Positions 32,252 through 42,312 of a DNA stretch of 64,000 nucleotides are shown here, in pieces. The stretch's first letter is position 1. Every line of letters starts with the position of its first letter. Source of the stretch: Chrysogorgia sp. JL179-B06 (Eukaryota > Cnidaria > Anthozoa > Scleralcyonacea > Chrysogorgiidae); the NCBI GenBank assembly GCA_035772405.1, contig JAYKKM010000226.1:744001-808000 (forward strand), written 5' to 3'. The notes beneath the pieces were generated by a model. It saw nothing but the letters and a program-made list of their open reading frames with translations, ran no database searches and was not told the origin of the DNA. A program made the translations under genes and the position numbers.

Positions 32252-32740
32252 TTATTAACCGAGCGCGAGGTCCGTACGGGAAAATATTTTGCTTGAGATC
32301 TTTTGAGTACAGACCGAGCCCGAAGGGCGAGGTCTGTACTCAAAAGATCGAAAGCAAAATATTTTCCCGTACGGACCGAGCTTGTGAGGTTAATAAGGAA
32401 TTTATTATATGTCTCGACTACAACGAGAAATAATTTAGAGAAAACATTATCGTGTACAGTACGTCTTCCTCCACGTCAGCGCGAGCGGAGCGGTCTCACA
32501 GTCGCGATTCGATATAATTGACAACAAAACAACCAAAAGGGAAAACATTTTGAAAAGAATATAATTATTTTATTTTAAGAAATTTTTTTTAACATTTTTT
32601 AATCGAGTAATACCGTGCGGGTCCGTACACCGAGTCCGTACGGTAAAGTACGGACCCGCACGTTAGCCAATCAGCGTTCAAATACGCCAGTTCGGACTCG
32701 CAAGACATATAATAACAGGTTTTATTGCTCCTCGTTTTGA
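32252..32740. mobile_element. Palindrome-headed repeat, GTCCGTACGGG type
   Basis: 32252-32398 is a palindrome: TTATTAACCGAGCGCGAGGT, CCGTACGGGAAAATATTTTG, TTTTGAGTACAGACC, loop CGAGCCCGAAGGGCGAG, and return. After a unique AT-rich segment, 32620-32665 has a second short inverted block (GTGCGGGTCCGTAC...GTACGGACCCGCAC) followed by GTTAGCCAATCAG, shared with about 10044. The element cuts the BEL/Pao fragment. The right border is approximate. Confidence 0.7.
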
Positions 32741-33477
32741 TCTCCTCAACTGTGACCGCGCGTAGCCTTTTGCGACGTAATCATTATTTTAAGTGTCACT
32801 TCCCTATCCGGGTGACATCATCCTACCTCTTTCCCTATTTACCAGCTGACGTAGGCCGTTGCACTTGATAAGTTGTCTGCCGAAATGTAAAACGGCATAT
32901 TTTCGAAAAGCTAAGCTAAAAACACTCGTCTAGCGACTCGTGTTTTTTTTCTCGCTTTTCTCAAGTCTCGCAACATCCCGCGTGTTTGGATCAGAGTATC
33001 CAAACACGGAAAACCATGAGGTATTTCTTTAATCCAAACACGAAAAACCATTAGGTATTATTTTATTCTAAAAAATGTGAAGGTCCTTTTAGCCTTCACC
33101 CGCCAGTAGATATGACTTGCTTCTACTAGATCACATCTATATCGACATACGTCCGCTCCAAACTTTTGGAGTCTGATATGTTATGTTACAAAATTTGGTT
33201 CCCAAACACAGTCCGTCATATAGTTAGAACGCCGATAACATAGCGCTTACGTTGCTAAGCAACGTAGACGCAAAAATGGTAACGAAACGGTAGTATGATG
33301 AAAAGTTGTTGGTATCGTATCGGACGTGAAATACTTGGTCCATGAACACCACAACGAGCATGCGAGTGGCACATTTGTTCATATGATTTACATATCCACG
33401 AGTCAAAAAAGACAAATAAGAAACGGTAATATTTCGACTTTTAAGTCAACAAATAATTCCCCAACACAACCAGGTGA
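32741..33477. other. Intergenic, small direct repeat
   Basis: TCCAAACACGGAAAACCATGA at 32998 recurs at 33032 as TCCAAACACGAAAAACCATT. Nothing else is recognised. Confidence 0.5.
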
Positions 33478-34281
33478 TAAATCAGACATAGTTTGACATT
33501 ACTCTGGCTTTAAAAAGTTTTTTGAACGTAACTTTAAAATTGTTACTGTCCATCACCCAACGTTTCGACACTCCAATCTAGTGTCTTCAATAGGGGGTGA
33601 TAAAACAAAAGTGGTTAGGACATTGGTTTCTTTGTGGTTAATTCTATTGTTTTATTGTTTTAATCAACCAATCACAAAACTTGTTCATATAGGCAGGTTG
33701 CGACCAGTTTTCTTTTCAAAAAATGAAAATTCTTCTCTGTCGGTTCTATCGTGCGTAACCAACCATGAGATTGAATGGGAAAATTCCAAAATTATTACCA
33801 CTAATCCGCTGGAGGCTTGGCATATCAATAGCGCCCATGACCCATTCAATCGCGATGACGTAGCCGAGACACTAGGCCTTCTATTTTTATATTACGGAAT
33901 TTTTATAATACGTCGGCGGAGATCAAATTCGAAGCTCATTTATAGGACTAAAAAAGTGGAACCTGGGGACTAAAAAATGGGGAACCTGGGGGCTAAAAAG
34001 CATCCGTGACGTCACGCAGCGAATTTGGCCCCCAGTCCCCATAGCACCAGCCATTCTAAGTTGGCGATGACGGTGGTTTATTAGCAGAAGCTTATTTGCA
34101 TCTTGTTAATAGATAACGTCATCATCGGTTCTATGAGGGTATAAATAGGGATCCTAACTTTACAATGATCACCCCTGATGAAGACACTAGATTAGAGTGT
34201 CGTTGGGTCATGGACAGTAACTTTTAAGTTACGTTCAAAAAACTTTTTAAAGCCAGAGTAGCGTCACATTATGTCTGATTT
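33478..34281. mobile_element. Penelope-like terminal-repeat element
   Basis: Arms of about 120 bp, 33478-33599 and 34165-34281, are inverted copies (AAATCAGACATA, ACTCTGGCTTTAAAAAGTTT, TTTGAACGTAAC, CTAGATTGGAGTGTC). The right arm on the plus strand has CTGATGA at 34175-34181 followed by a GACAC...GTGTC stem. The left arm on the minus strand has the same stem followed by GAAAC. Together they outline a hammerhead-type core, each copy with one damaged half. No RT or GIY-YIG domain lies between. Penelope terminal repeats are known to carry hammerhead motifs. Confidence 0.55.
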
Positions 34282-34680
34282 CGACTTTATTTCAACGTTA
34301 TTGTTAAACCTACTAAAGTTACAAACAAGTTGTTATTTATAACCATACAAAATCTGACAGATTAACATCACCCTATTTACTTTCGCGGTCACTGGTAGCT
34401 TTTATTCTAATCATTCGTATATATAGAAAAGCAAAGATTGTATGGTTATACAAATGTATTTATTTTAGCTATACGACAATACAAAACATCTTCATCATGG
34501 ATCTTCAAGAGCAACCATGGTAGTTCAATCAATTAAACGGATTTAAATGTCTAAATTATGATTCGTTTCTCATTCTATAATAACAAGTGTTGATTACTTA
34601 AATAAGAAGTCACCTGCGTGCAAACAAAACAGGTATTTGTACTATACGATCATGTGAAAGCAACAGTAATTATACAAATA
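34282..34680 (-). other. 3' UTR of the VWA5A-like gene, then intergenic
   Basis: No frame. It contains a minus-strand AATAAA (plus TTTATT) at 34459-34464, about 220 bases past the stop codon at 34681, a plausible poly(A) signal. Confidence 0.5.
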
Positions 34681-35817
34681 TTACTTTAACAATACAATGG
34701 CTTTTTCAAATAAATGTGGAAGTACGCATCCTTCTGGAAAACTTTGCTTTCGAAGCCAAGTTTCAGCCTTTGCCGCAACCAGCTCCCATTCCTCTTTCAG
34801 ACAAGCTTGTTCTTGTCGCAGGTAACTAAGAGCAATGACTGTGGCCCATATTGTTTCCATCTCACCGTCACATGGTACGGGACAACCTTGTTTCATGTTG
34901 TCCACTGTCTTGCCAACCACGCCAGCTAATTCAGTCGTTAAACGCCAGGAACCGCTTGCCATTTGAAGACCGACGATGGTTGGGAGATTTCCTTTCAGAA
35001 GGGTAAGTTGGGTAGAGTTGGAGAAACTCGTTGTAACAATTCGCTGACCTGTTCGACCTACTCGCTTGCTGTGGGACTTTTTCGCGCTTCCTTTTGATCT
35101 ACTTTTGAGGGAAGACAGTGACTGAACATTAGGTGCAGATACAGCAGAATAGCCACCGCCACCGCAAACTGGCCAGCCACCGCCACCGCAAACTGGCCCG
35201 CCACCGCCACTTGGCGCGCAACCTAGCATGCCACCGCCAATGCCGCCACCGCCAATGCCGCCAACGCCACCCGTCAAATATATCCTACTGCTCATGGGCA
35301 TTACGGCACCAACGGTCCACAATTCAGCGTTTGGAGCTTGAATATCCCAGATCTGTAAGCTGCCTTTTACAGGCTCGTTCTGATCCTCGTCAATAGCTAT
35401 AAACGCGGTGAGCGACGACACAACATTGGAATCACAACTCAGTTTTATTATCTCTTCATTATCTCTCCCAATATTCTTTACTTCCATTTCTTTAATCAAT
35501 CTTTTTGCAGCAAGATAGCGGATCGTGGTAACAGTGTGATGATCTTTTGATACTGGAACTGGCGTTTTAAAGTTCACTTTATGCTTAATTTTAGCTCCAA
35601 GTAAGTCTCCAGTCAGGCTGATAGATCCTTCTGTTGACGAGGCGCTTATTGTATTTGGTGGTGGAGTTAAAATGCCATACACTATGGTACGCTCTCCAAT
35701 AAACATAGGTGGAACATTTTCTGGGGCAGCTTGGATTCCAAAGCCTTTCGGAAGACTGAATTTCACTTCTGCACTAGTAACTGCTGGCTGCATTGCTTTC
35801 TTCAATGAACGGATTAC
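34681..35817 (-). CDS. vwa5a: VWA5A-like protein, terminal exon
   Basis: 1137 nt (378 codons plus stop) after acceptor TATCAATAG. It starts VIRSLKKAMQPAVTSAEVKF directly after QPK of the exon at 63124-63238. The N-terminal part is the beta-rich region that follows the VWA domain in VWA5A proteins (GERTIVYGIL, KRLIKEMEVK). A Gly/Cys/Pro low-complexity stretch (GGVGGIGGGGIGGG, CGGGGWPVCGGGGY, about 35130-35275) and a basic Ser/Lys segment (SRSKGSAKKSHSKR) follow. The C-terminal GSWRLTTELAGVVG, PVPCDGEMETIWATVIALSY and WELVAAKAETWLRKQ is the conserved VWA5A/PARP4-type tail. VWA5A (BCSC-1/LOH11CR2A) is a cytoplasmic VIT-VWA protein of ill-defined role. Earlier exons (VIT and most of VWA) lie beyond the window. 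Confidence 0.9.
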   Translation of the reverse strand, partial: VIRSLKKAMQPAVTSAEVKFSLPKGFGIQAAPENVPPMFIGERTIVYGILTPPPNTISASSTEGSISLTGDLLGAKIKHKVNFKTPVPVSKDHHTVTTIRYLAAKRLIKEMEVKNIGRDNEEIIKLSCDSNVVSSLTAFIAIDEDQNEPVKGSLQIWDIQAPNAELWTVGAVMPMSSRIYLTGGVGGIGGGGIGGGMLGCAPSGGGGPVCGGGGWPVCGGGGYSAVSAPNVQSLSSLKSRSKGSAKKSHSKRVGRTGQRIVTTSFSNSTQLTLLKGNLPTIVGLQMASGSWRLTTELAGVVGKTVDNMKQGCPVPCDGEMETIWATVIALSYLRQEQACLKEEWELVAAKAETWLRKQSFPEGCVLPHLFEKAIVLLK

Positions 35818-36428
35818 CTATTGATAGAAAAGCCATACGTGAGACTAGAATGCACAAGAACAAATCTGCTGGGGAAAGCTATCGCCAGTTTTGAGTTGTC
35901 AAGTTTTGAATTTAGTTTTCCAGATTTTAAAAGAGTTGACAAGTGTAACAAATACTGATTAATAATTCATGACCAAAAACAAAGAAAATCAACTCCGTGA
36001 CGGCAACTGGATATGTGATCTTAATTAGCATAGGATTTTGACGATTTCAACTCAAATTTCTCTGTAAATACTGACTTGTTTTCGTATTTGATGCCATGGA
36101 CACGAGTTTAATTTAATATTTTGTATTTTTACACTCGACTTTATCAGAGAAGTTGAAGTTAGCTGATGTATATTTCGAGTATCAGCACATGCAAGTTGGT
36201 AAATCTTTTGGCGCAAAATGAGAATCCTTTGAGATTTGCGATAGATCCGGAAATTGATTTTTTCGTTCCATCTGTCTACACAGACATACGAAAAAACATG
36301 CCTGTCACCATGAACCACTATTATTGCGAATAGATGTTGACAACACAAGGGGGGTCAGGCTGTCAGCAAGGGGGGTAATACGTGAGACATCTGCAAATGT
36401 TCCTGGTTGTACGTAATGAATGTCTATC

Positions 36429-36552
36429 CTAGGGGTGCACCGGATTTAGTATCCGGTCGGATATTGGATAATCTCACTATCTGGTATCCGGATGGATATT
36501 TTCTATTATTCGGCCGGATATTTTCTATTATCCGGCCGGATATCGGATAATT
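36429..36552 (+). mobile_element. hAT-like terminal fragment with CCGGAT repeats
   Basis: AGGGGTGCACCGGATTTAGT is followed by repeated CCGGCCGGATATTTTCTATT and ATCCGGTCGGATATTGG units. Such GGGGTGCACCGG ends are common in hAT-type repeats. The other end was not found. 36553-37262 shows nothing else. Confidence 0.45.
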
Positions 36553-37262
36553 TGTTTTTGACAGTTTTCCAAGGCGTATTACCAGTAAATTTGTGTTAAT
36601 TCAAATAAATATATAAAAAATAGACATCATCAAATCAATACAACAAAATTGAGCTTGTTTACAAAATATATCAATTTGCAAAAAAATAAGTTCAGTAATG
36701 AAATTTAGTAACAAATAGCTCACAGACAAAGTCGCTTATAACAGTTAGCACTTAACAACTTAACACGTTTCAATTATCGTTTAATCTATTTCATTTAATC
36801 TATTTCGTTTAATCTATTTCATACAAAACGGTTAATAAGTTATAATTTCATATATTTTTTAATCTTTTATATGCATGTTTAGAACCAAGTTGGATTAATC
36901 TTTTCTTTTTCCAATTTTCATAGTTTAATACTATTTATACCTATTTATACTTGCAAAAAACAGTACTATTTGAGACTGCAGTTATAACATTGTTATTGGT
37001 ATAACTGCATGCTCAATCGATTAATTGCACGTTTATCAAATTTGAACTGGTTACCAGTATTTTATAAATGAAATGGATCCCTATTTCCTTCAAGTTAATA
37101 TAGAAACACTCATGGAACATTGGAAGAACTCAAAATAGCGATAAAACATTCGCCCTTTGGGCCAGTGTTCAGTCCCAGCCACAAAAATGCCACATTGCAA
37201 CCTTTCACTCGTGTTTCTCTATCAACTCGATGGAAACATGGAAAATGTTTTCTATTCTTTAA

Positions 37263-38054
37263 AGTGCCTATGACATGAAAATTAAGTTTATCTTATTTGA
37301 AAGAACTCTTAAAATAATTAAGAATATGAATTTAAAGCTTTTCCATATTTCACTTAGTTCGTGAGATATTTAGACTTATATGATATTCAAATGAGATGAT
37401 CTATGACGTCACAAGTTGTGCAATAATTTTAACATATTGGAAGATTGTGTATATCTTTAAGATTATTGAACGAAATCACTTGAAACTTTGCATGTCGATA
37501 CAGACCACTAAACGGAATAAGATCGTTCAAGTTTTAATGTTACAACAGTAATAGTATAGTTCCCAGACCACTACGTCTCTTTTAAAAAAATCTTCGTTTT
37601 CTAACATAGGCTTTGCACCAACGTCAAACTTCAGTTTCAAATTAGTTAAGTTAGTGCAAATCTACTCAACCAGTACCAATTCGCAAATGTTTCCCACCGA
37701 AAAGAAAACAAATAATTTTGTTTTGAAAATCAAGAGGTCTGGAATCTAATCACTTACCATGGCGACCATAAAACTAGAACTATGTTATCCAGTTTAGTGG
37801 TCTGTATGCACATTCAAAGTTCCAAGTGATTTCCTTCAATAATCTTAAAGATATATGCGCTTTTCCAATATGTTAAAATGTTGTGCACAACTTGTGACGT
37901 CATAGATCATCTCATTTGAATATCATATAAGTCTAAATAACTCAACAACTAAGTGAAATATGGAAAAGCTGTAAATTGATTTTCTTAATTATTTTAGGAG
38001 TTCTATATTTTAGGAGTTAAATAAGATGAACAAAATTTTCATGTCATAGGCACT
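37263..38054. mobile_element. TTAA-flanked foldback, AGTGCCTATGAC family
   Basis: 792 bp with TTAA at 37259-37262 and 38055-38058. Left AGTGCCTATGACATGAAAAT, right its reverse complement. Arms extend about 250 bp each (GATGATCTATGACGTCACAA, CAGACCACTAAAC). No coding. Sister of 1427-2290 and 25385-25851. Confidence 0.92.
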
Positions 38055-38159
38055 TTAAATATTACATATGAGAATACTGAAAACATGTCTTTATGTACAT
38101 ATGCTCCCTGTACATATTAGCGCAGATACATGTACGCCTAAGCGGACCTATTTTTAAAA

Positions 38160-39030
38160 CTTTACACAACGTCGCAAAACGTAGCGAAATGTCTCACAAT
38201 TCACTTGGTTTTATCACTAGTTTTATTAGTCACAAGACAATCAGAAGACAATCAAACTTCACAGGGAACCAACATAGTCCGCTGTTTGACTATCAGTAGT
38301 CAACACTTGGAATCAAGCAATATCAAATAACGAATATCATGACGATTAACAGTTTGAAGTTTAAGAGTTCTGTTCCTCTTCAGCGATTTGATGTATCCTT
38401 GGGTATAAAAGCCGTTGCCTCCGAGTCTACAGTACATGAGGTTTCAAGAACTCTAGTCGCAGAAGAGTTCGAGAGGGCATAGAAACTGTACTGGTCGATC
38501 GATGTACGATTTTCCGATGCGTATAGTTTGGCGAGTTTTCTTCTTGTCATGTTTGTTGTTTTCAGCATTCATTGCAGCTTCTTGAAGACCGCGTCCTATA
38601 GTAGGTTATTTCGACGTTGGTATCATTGATTTTCTCTTCAAGCTCAGCTCCCCATTTCTCCACATCTTCGATTGTTTTGCCTTTCTCGAATTTGACTTTC
38701 TCTTCTTGTACTTTAACCTCCTCCACAGAACGAACAACACTGCTCAGAGCTTCAATATGGTGAAGAATTTTGTCAATATTACCTTTGGCAACGATGTTCT
38801 TTGTTTTACGTGAGCTGTAACAACTGTAACTAATTTCGTTTTTAATTTTTCAGTTATCTCCTCCATCGTTGAGTTTCTGGATTCTTTTCGTTTCACAAAT
38901 CCTGTCGGAGGTGTCACGTATAAAAAATAGTACGAATATGATGCAATTCACTTGGTTTTATCATCACTTTTATTAGACAATCACAAGACGCTCAAACTTC
39001 ACACGGAGACAAAAATTTGTTCTTACTGTT
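38160..39030 (-). pseudogene. LTR-retroelement remnant with gag-like coiled coil
   Basis: A minus-strand frame near 38880-38590 reads DKILHHIEALSSVVRSVEEV, KVQEEKVKFEKGKTIEDVEK and WGAELEEKINDTNVEI, a charged coiled coil like the N-terminal gag region of BEL/Pao elements (inference). Direct repeats flank it: CAATTCACTTGGTTTTATCA at 38197 and 38944, with matching downstream GACAATCA and CAAACTTCACA, suggesting two LTR pieces. The element is too short to be complete. Confidence 0.5.
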
Positions 39031-39039
39031 GACAGACCA

Positions 39040-39620
39040 CGTGTTCTCATGCACGAATTGTGCAATTTCTCACAACGGCTCAAAACGTAGTATAACGTCT
39101 TACAACTTAGCGCAACGTCTTGCAACTTTGCGCAACGTCTTACAACTTAGCGTTTTAACGTCTTACAACTTAGCGTTTTAACGTCTCACAACTTAGCGTA
39201 ACATCTTACAATTTTGCGTAATGTCTCACAACTTAGTGTAACATCTTACAACTTAGCCTAATGTCTCACAACTTACAGTAACGTCTTACGACTTAAGTAA
39301 CGTAACCTTAGCGTAATGTCTTAGTAACGTCTTTCAACTTAGCGTAATGTCTTAGTAACGTCTTTCAACTTAGCGTAACGTCTTAGTAACGTCCTACAAC
39401 TTAGCGTAATGTCTTAGTAACGTCTTTCAACTTAGCGTAATGTCTTAGTAACGTCCTACAACTTAGCGTAATGTCTTAGTAACGTCATACAACTTAGCGT
39501 AATGTCTTAGTAACGTCTTTCAACTTAGCGTAATGTCTTAGTAACGACCTACAACTTACATGTAATATCTTACAACTTAACGTTACGTCTTACAACTTAG
39601 CGTAACGTCTTACAATTTTA
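39040..39620. repeat. Minisatellite, AACGTCTTACAACTTAGCGT units
   Basis: About 28 units of 18-20 bp. From about 39300 to 39560 they form a 38-39-bp double unit (CTTAGTAACGTC, TTTCAACTTAGCGTAATGT). It grows out of the LTR-like sequence CAAAACGTAG at 39078, also present near 38174. Non-coding. Confidence 0.9.
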
Positions 39621-39802
39621 AGGTGCCGTCAAGTCCGTTCTGCGCATGTGTGATATTGCAAACGTGCGGGACTCCGTATGTCAACAAACGTCAACGGAAT
39701 AGATTTGCGACAGTTCGACAGCGAGTATTCGTCAAAGGTGACGAAGGCGCGAGTGGTAGTTAAATATATTATCCACATTTAGGAACAGAACAGCTTCTTT
39801 AA

Positions 39803-40253
39803 AGGGGCAGCGTCATGACTTGCGCATGCGCCAGTCTGTTTTTTTCGCAGGTGTCCTTCGACCTTTGGCACGCCATCATGGAATCCATGGCAAGTGAAAC
39901 AAATGGGTGTTGTAGCACTTCACGTAAGAATGAATCTGTTTGGCTAATGGGTTTTCTAGCTTAAAAATATACTGAGCAGAGTCACTGTCGCAGCAGGAAT
40001 TACATCCAGCCAAGCATTTCCCATCAATCCATCAAGTTTCGGTCAAGTAGATCCTTTTAGGGGAATCGTTCCATCTTTTCTTGGCTTCTTTACATCAATC
40101 CTGTAACCTCTTCTTGCGACCGGAGTTCTCTCGCTTTCCGCTATGCGATTTACCGAGTATGGACGCCATTTTGAATCGTAAGCGGCAACTTGAAAAAAAT
40201 CAGGCTGAATTTTTTCAAGTTCGCACGCATGCGCAAGTCATGACGCTGCCCCT
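39803..40253. mobile_element. TTAA-flanked MITE, AGGGGCAGCG ends
   Basis: 451 bp, inverted repeats of 28 bp starting AGGGGCAGCGTCATGACTTG, TTAA on both sides (39799-39802, 40254-40257). The interior is non-coding. TTAA fits piggyBac- or Kolobok-type mobilisation. 40258-40771 holds nothing I recognise. Confidence 0.92.
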
Positions 40254-40771
40254 TTAACACGCTTTTTAGGCAGAAAAGAACAAACCCGCAATACTTCATG
40301 TTCAATGTTTATACAATGCAATGTAAACAAACGATGTAAACAGAAGCCACCTGAGGCCTACCTGTATACCTGGCCTGGACTCGTTCATGCACTATAGCGA
40401 AAGCCAAAGGTCAGGGTCAGGCCGAGGCCATCTACTTTTTTGTGGCCCAGCCCAGGGCCAGGCCCAAAAAACAAGATTTTTTATCTATTCTGTCTACAGT
40501 AACCTAATATATAATATATACTGGCAGTATATGTTTTATATTTGCTGCGCTCATGCAAGATGGCGATTAAGCCTTCGACATCTGCTCTTGTCATATTTAT
40601 AGTAATAATCTTCTCCTCTTCGTGTACTTATGAAGTCGCCCGTTTGGCAATTATAGTGCTAGTCCTCGACATTATGTTATAAAATGCAGATTTTTCAAGT
40701 CCAGGACGTATTTCTACAACAACCACATGGCGACTTTCAATCTATCGAAGCTTCAATTCATGGTGGGTATT

Positions 40772-41633
40772 TATGGCGTGCCGATCTGGACAAAAATACT
40801 TCTGTGAAATATATGACTTGTTGTGTGAAATATATGACTTGTTGTGTGAAATATATGACTTGTTGTGTGAAATATATGACTTGTTGTGAGAGATATATGA
40901 CTTGTTGTGAGAGATATATGACTTGTGAGATATATATGACTTGTGAAATATATGACTTCTGTTCGGCAAATATAATACTTAATCGACGCCAGCGATTGGT
41001 CAGCGGACAATAATCATGCAGAGTACTTCATGATATTTATCTCTGATGAGTTGAGATTCAATGGCGGAATTGGGTTTTACTAGCGAGCACTCGTCTTCTG
41101 GACGATCCTTTTATTAGTATTAAGGAAACCCAACCCCAACACAACAAAAGATCCTAACCCTAACCCCCCGCCTAACGGGTTTTCTAACCCTAACCCCCCG
41201 CCTAATTAGTTTACTAACCCTAACCCGTTAGGCGGGGGGTTAGGGTTAGGATCTTTTGTTGTGTTGGGGTTGGGTTTCCTTAATACTAATAAAAGGATCG
41301 TCCAGAAGACGAGTGCTCGCTAGTAAGACCCAATTACGCCATTGAATCATCAACTCATCAGAGATAAAAATCATGAAGTACTCTGCATGATTATTGTCCG
41401 CTGACCAATGCTGGCGTCGATTAAGTATTATATTTGCCGAACAGAAGTCATATATTTCACAAGTCATATACTCTCACCTTAAGTCATATATCTCTCACAA
41501 CAAGTCATATATATCTCACAACAAGTCATATATTTCACACAACAAGTCATATATTTCACACAACAAGTCATATATTTCACACAACAAGTCATATATTTCA
41601 CAGAAGTATTTTTGTCCAGATCGGCACGCCATA
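40772..41633. mobile_element. Foldback element with tandem-repeat arms (FB-like)
   Basis: 862-bp palindrome. The arms (40772-41186 and 41224-41633) are near-identical inverted copies starting TATGGCGTGCCGATCTGGAC. The outer part of each arm is 7-8 tandem units of about 21 bp (GTGAAATATATGACTTGTTG). The inner part is unique (CGCTGACCAAT, CTAGCGAGCACTCGTC). The centre of about 40-70 bp is telomere-like CCCTAACCCCCCGCCTAA. The many frames listed here on both strands are shadows of the repeats. The design matches Drosophila FB elements: long inverted repeats built from short tandem units. Confidence 0.9.
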
Positions 41634-41654
41634 GGTAAACACTAAACACACTGA

Positions 41655-42090
41655 TGGTTTGAAGACTCTGTATATGAATTCTCGTAGCCTTAAAGCTTTA
41701 GTGGATGATGATAATAAGTAAACCTGTGTTATTTCAAAACTTGGTTTATGCAGAACAATATGATATTGTATGTGTGTGTGAAACTTGGCTTAACGAAGGC
41801 GTTCTGGACAATGAGATTCTCTGGGTAGCAGAGGTGGTGGAGTTCTCGTTGCCATTAAATCTGACCTTCGTTCCATCAGAAGAAATCATCTTGAGGGCAC
41901 AAAATGCGAACAGGTCATGGTTGAAGTCTTCCCTTTGGGCCGTCCTAAGCTATTTCTTGGTGTTTTTATCGACCGCCTAATGATAACAAAGACTCGCTCT
42001 TGGATTTGCGTTCAAGCCTTGATAAATTAGATTAATCTAGTCGACTTATTCTTGTTGGAGATTTTAATTTACCTTGTATTGATTATTTGA
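41655..42090 (+). pseudogene. LINE endonuclease fragment
   Basis: In three frames: YMNSRSLKALVDDDNK (41670), FQNLVYAEQYDIVCVCETWL then NEGVLDNEI (about 41730-41815), RGGGVLVAIKSDLRSIRRNH, VEVFPLGRPKLFLGVF, and RLILVGDFNLPCIDYL near 42035-42080. CETWL, RGGGV and GDFN are endonuclease motifs. The internal GYTIFRRDR-type segment is deleted and frames shift, so it is dead. Confidence 0.8.
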
Positions 42091-42312
42091 TTGGTCTTAT
42101 GATTACCACATACCGACATCAACTCATAACGAGAACGAGGAATTATTCTGTGAAATTATAGCCGAAAATCTTCTCGGCGATTTAGCGACTGGTCCCAACA
42201 GGCTTTGCGAACCTGGCATGTGAGTCATTGACCACCGGTCACATGACCAGTGTCTTCTTTCTTTTCGATGTTCGAAGTTTTCACCACTGATCTCAAAAAT
42301 AGGACGAAAATC

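Noticed and set aside
38093..38568. Short frames on both strands in the LTR-like region
   Set aside because: They overlap direct-repeat sequence and give no family match; only the coiled-coil frame further on is noted.
39040..39620. CRISPR-like array of 20-bp repeats
   Set aside because: Repeats are contiguous, no spacers; an ordinary minisatellite.
40684..41645. Several open frames with YMTCC or SHISHNK repeats
   Set aside because: Products of the 21-bp tandem units in the palindrome arms, open in several frames on both strands.
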